Assembly (NCBI GenBank): GCA_018697195.1
Contig: CM031879.1
Span: 47,735,440 to 47,799,439, forward strand
Length of the DNA stretch: 64,000 nt
Direction of reading: 5' to 3'
From: Certhia americana
Lineage: Eukaryota > Chordata > Aves > Passeriformes > Certhiidae
The notes below the pieces were generated by a model. The model searched no databases. It was given only the letters and a program-made list of their open reading frames with translations, and was not told where the DNA came from. Below are positions 59,758 through 64,000 of this stretch, in pieces. Every line of letters starts with the position of its first letter. Position 1 is the first letter of the stretch. Made by a program: the position numbers and the translations under genes.

Positions 59758-62700
59758 TAATTAGTCAGCAGATATCTATGAGCAATTAGACCCTCTGGAA
59801 TACTTTCCTGAGTCCTTAGCACAGTGGACCAAATCCACTTCTGGTTCAGAGAAGATTTTCCACATTCTCCCAATGGCCACAGTTGAATGGCTTCAACTGC
59901 ACAGCTGCTATGGCAAAGCTGCCCCAACTTTAAGCATTTACCTGGATGACCAAATTGTCCCAGGCTTCTTTCATTGCCAAAGGACAGAGCTAGGCATCTC
60001 CAGACCATAGTTTGGATATAAGAAGACTGGACCACAGTGGGCAATGGGTTCAAGCAGCACTCCTGACTGCAGAACCCAGCAGCTCTTTTGCACCTGCTGA
60101 CAGATGAATTTTGGGAGGATAAATCCAGCCCCAACAGTAGATTAGCTCTGGGTTGTGGGCATATTATAATTCTGTGAGGGCACTGCTGTGTATTTCTTTT
60201 CCTGAGGCTATTTAAGAGAGGTTTCATTATGGGAGGAGACCATACAGGGCCATGTAATTTCAAAGGAGAGCAAAGCTTGCTGTAGAGGTGTGAGCGGAAT
60301 CCTGGAAGCTATCTGGAGTCAGACTGATCAGATAACATTTCCCAGACAGTTTTTATTAGAAAAGAAGTCTTTGTATTAAGTTCATTTTTAGTTTTTGCAA
60401 AATCATATGAATTTCTGTGGAATTCCCACAGGAGAAAACATTTTAAAAACAAAAATAGACTTAGGATCCCATTTCAAAATTTCAGTTTGAAACAGGAAAA
60501 TTGTATTGGTACTACTTTTCTATGTATTTTTCATATTTCTGTTTTGTGTATGCCTTCTTTCATGAGATCACCGTTGCAATGTTCTCTTTTTTAATTTTGC
60601 ACAATAAAGCCATCTCTTAGATATTAATGAAGCCAGGATTTAATCCAATTCACAAAAAGAGCTAAGACACTCTAATTAGCTCAATGTGATTGCCCTCAAT
60701 AATTGAAAGCAGACAAATACCAGGATATTTCAATGACCACTTGCATTCATACTTTGATGTACCATCAGCAGTAGGAACAAATGATATATGGCCTTAATAT
60801 AAAATTACCTTCTAAAACCCACATAAGATTCAGAATTATTTTTGAAAGTCAGGTGAGAAATACTGGAAGATTAAAAAAAGAAATATTTTTGAAAGTCTGA
60901 TTTCTTTTTTTCCTGGAATTCTACTTCCATATTTGAAATTGAGATTGCTAGTAAGTAACCTACAGTAAATTTGGCTTTAATTGGTTTAAAATTATGCTAG
61001 CCCAGCTGTATTGTTTCTACTGATTGAGATAACCTGCCTCAGGGAAAGTTCCAATGAACCTAGTGCAACCCCCTAATGCTTTCCCCAAATGGGAGGTGCA
61101 ACTAAACATGCCAGACTTGAAAAAGAAGGGGCTGGGACAGGGTGTTGCTTTGCATCCTGTCTTTCAGTCTGTCTCTGAAGCAGTGACTTCCAGCAGGATA
61201 AAATGGCAAATTGCTGGAGGCAGAGCATTTTATCTGGCCCTGGATGCTCACCCATCCCTGCCAGATAGCTGGCAACCCATAGCATCTGCAGGCAGATCTC
61301 ATCCTGCCTTTGTCTTAATTCCCCCTTCTGTAAAGAATGTAAGTAATAATGCAGCTACCTACCTCAAAGCAGTGCAGGAATTAATTACTGTTAGTAAAAC
61401 CCTTTGAAGATAAGATCTAAGTATTATTATTAATAATTTACCTGCAATTTGCTCTGTACCTTAAAAGACAGAAATAATTTACCATGAAATTATGTGATAC
61501 TACCTAGGGCTAAATTAAGGTCTTGAATGAATGTGAAGGGCTTACATTACTGTTAATGTAAACTAGTATGTAGAGGTGCCAAAATGCAGAACTGGGCTTT
61601 ATGTAAATACCCAGCCAGGACCTCATTATATCACACAGAATTAGTACGTATAGGATACAAAGGTCTTATGAATTATAAGTTATACCTTTCGTGGGATATA
61701 TACAGAGGTGCAGATCTACAAAGACAACCTCTTCAAGAAAAATAAAGATTATTTAGTAGCATGCATTTAATAGCATGCAAGATAATAACACAAAAGACCC
61801 GAAGATTTATTAGTTGAAGAGGTAATGAAGAAGGTTTTTCTTGGTTTCTTCAGACTGACACAATAACCCTCTTTGCATAATTTATCTCCCATTGTTTACC
61901 TCATTCATTTTCCTAATGAGATACTTAAGCATAATCTCCATCGGAAATACTTGCTTTGCCATAGGAGTGAAGGTTTAAGTTTCAGGGGATTGAGATACAG
62001 TGCTGAAAAGCCAAGAGACCCATGAACAGGTGTGGAGAGACCAAGAGACCCATAACAGCTCCTCCTGTCAGAGGAAGCAGAAAGCAGAGAGCCACATTCT
62101 CCACCGGCATCCTTGGTATTTAGGAGAGAAAATGAGGCAGCTCTGGCAATGCTCCAGTGCTTCCTGCACCTCAAGAGCAGAGGGATGCTTGCAAGAAGAG
62201 CTGTACATTACTCATGTACCCCTGCTCAGCTACAACCCATGCTGCAGTAACTTGCCATGAAGTCAACTTTCCTTTGTGTGATAAATGATGATAAGCCACC
62301 AGCAACACTTCATGAATCTCTCCTTTAAACCTTGTCCAGGGATCAAGACGCGTTTTACTTCTATAGTTTATGAAGACATACCCAGAGATCTCAAAGGGGA
62401 AAGAAATATACCCATTTGAATGGAGGATTCTCAGCAGCCACCACAGCCATGAGACTAAACAGGTTGATTCTGGTGTCACCAGAGAATATCTTCTCTCCCA
62501 ATCTGAGGACCAGGCTCTGGGCAAATTTTGTGCACAGAGTATAGCAAGCAACATGAGCAAGATTTAATATTTTGTAATAGATGATAATGTACAAGTTTTC
62601 ATCATAACTGTGAGGTAACATCTTCCTGAAGCCTTATCAAATTTATAACTCCAAGGTTAACAAAAGATAATACTAGTGAGGATGAAATGGCAGGGATGAT

Positions 62701-64000
62701 GAATTCTATCTGCTGATGAGGTGAAAATACCAATAATTTTCCAGTGAGCGAATCTTTACAGTGAGAAGTGGTGGTGTTGGTGTAACAGCACCACAATGAG
62801 GAACTGGAGTGGATACCCTAAAGGTACCATAATGTGTCTCCAATACTTGGTGCAACAGGGTCCTGATTTTTCCTGTCTGGAGACAGAGTTATCCTCTCTC
62901 ATTCTTCGCTTAACAAGTCAAAGCAGTTGGAAAACTCCTCTGTTTTTAGTCTGTATCTAAGCAACTGAATCATAATGGAGAGTTTAGGTCAAGCTAAGCA
63001 GATTCATCTTAAGGACCTGACCACTATTCTTAAACTGTATTTGCTCCTCTGTTTGGATGTGAGTGCTAACATGAGACCCTCTCACAGCAGTATAGCTTAT
63101 GTGATAGGAGACAACAAAAACGTATCAGGCCCTCTCCTAAAATAAGAGTACTATTACAGCTATTTCACAGAGTCATTAGCTACTATTTAGAAAGATTACG
63201 AAGCAGGTTTTCTACTACAGAATTAAAAATTGTCATTAATACCCTGCTTTGCAGAGCTTTCATAACTCACCTTTGGGATGTACACAGATCAAAGTACTCA
63301 GGAGAAAGTTAATTTACAGTTAACAATACTATGTTTGCACATATTATTTGTGTAGTTCCAGTTTTAACCAGGAGACAGCACTGGTGCTTAATGCAATCCA
63401 TGACTTCTTTGTCTGCCTCTCGGAAAATATTCTGAGAACTCGAGTTTCCCCCAGAACACCAAAATCTACAATTCTACAAGTAGAAGTCCTCTTCTTTGAC
63501 CAGTTCAGAGTTTGGATGTGGAATTGGACTAACCCAGGAAAACACCCAGCTAATGACAGAAGGAAATAAGTTCCTGCTTTTTTCTGTGTTCTACTTTGTG
63601 TGGACATTAAAAATTCATGAGGAAAAGTGATTTGGAGACTTGCCCAAAAAAGGTCATTAAATATCAAAGATGGACATTTTGTTTCCTCATCTGCATCAGG
63701 ATGAAGCTACTGGCTTTTGGCTCTGTTTCTGGCTGTGATCTAAAGTCCTACCCTTTGCTTAGGAAACCTTCCTGACAAAAATTTCGTAAAGATGCTGAAG
63801 TTCTTACAATGACAACTGCTGTTTGAACAAACAAGTATTTTTCTGTTAATCCTCATTTTTCTGCAAAACAAGTAGTTTGAGACAGCTCTAAGTTAAAACT
63901 TGCAGAATATGATCCAGCCTCATTTCATTGTCATCCGTGGTCCTCATTCCTCATCTTTATTTAATGGTTACAGGCCTCTTTGATTTTGCCTAGATGGTGC
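59758..64000. other. Unannotated stretch to the right edge
   Basis: The longest frame of the window, 189 codons on the minus strand at 59694-60263, begins here beside the CR1. It has no domain I recognise, and its end overlaps the CR1 tail. A two-copy direct repeat lies at 62011-62058. No gene, RNA gene or further transposon is recognisable. Confidence 0.5.
62011..62058. repeat. Two-copy direct repeat, 30-bp period
   Basis: CCAAGAGACCCATGAACAG at 62011-62029 recurs as CCAAGAGACCCATAACAG at 62041-62058, differing by one deleted G. The intervening 11 bases are not repeated. Confidence 0.85.

Noticed and set aside
59694..60263. Longest open frame in the window, 189 codons on the minus strand
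   Set aside because: No domain, signal peptide or splice context is recognisable. Its end runs into the CR1 tail, and frames of this length are expected by chance somewhere in a 64-kb window.

Overview
The window looks like a gene-poor stretch of a bird nuclear genome. It has no operon-like layout, no long open frames, AT-rich sequence with few CpGs, and long gaps that hold nothing recognisable. The bird call rests on the transposons. There are five or six CR1 LINE 3' fragments, several ending in the CR1-specific short tail of the ATTCTATG type. There is also a 585-bp avian ERVL-type solo LTR that can be followed from its TG start to its CA end. No primate or rodent SINEs and no bacterial or organellar features were seen. 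Species and chromosome cannot be read from the sequence.

Layout. 1-3.0 kb: an open frame running off the left edge that may be an exon, otherwise plain sequence. 3.0-3.4 kb: CR1 (+). 3.4-11.9 kb: unannotated DNA with homopolymer runs, including a 32-base T run, and a pyrimidine-rich block. 12.0-12.9 kb: a CR1 (-) followed by the solo LTR. 15.25 kb: a GGAA/GGGA purine tract. 20.2-21.3 kb: a small tandem duplication, a doubtful LTR-like segment, and a second ERVL-type LTR with a GC-rich body carrying repeated YY1-like motifs. 21.8-22.0 kb: a TATATG microsatellite. 24.0-24.3 kb: CR1 (+). 32.8 kb: a compound (TAC)n(TAA)n microsatellite. 33.4 kb: a G-quadruplex-type G tract. 39.8 and 46.4 kb: two old MIR-like SINE copies. 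50.5-50.7 kb: a CR1 ORF2 fragment (-). 59.5-59.8 kb: CR1 (+).

No protein-coding gene can be named. Four or five short plus-strand open segments have splice-site-like borders (near 59-264, 22838-23077, 29036-29195, 47777-47890 and 57890-58037). They could be exons of one long-intron gene or chance open frames. The expected number of chance open frames of this length in 64 kb is high, so confidence in each is low. The listed frames of 60-190 residues otherwise look random or are pieces of CR1. No RNA genes, CRISPR arrays or obvious gene promoters were seen.
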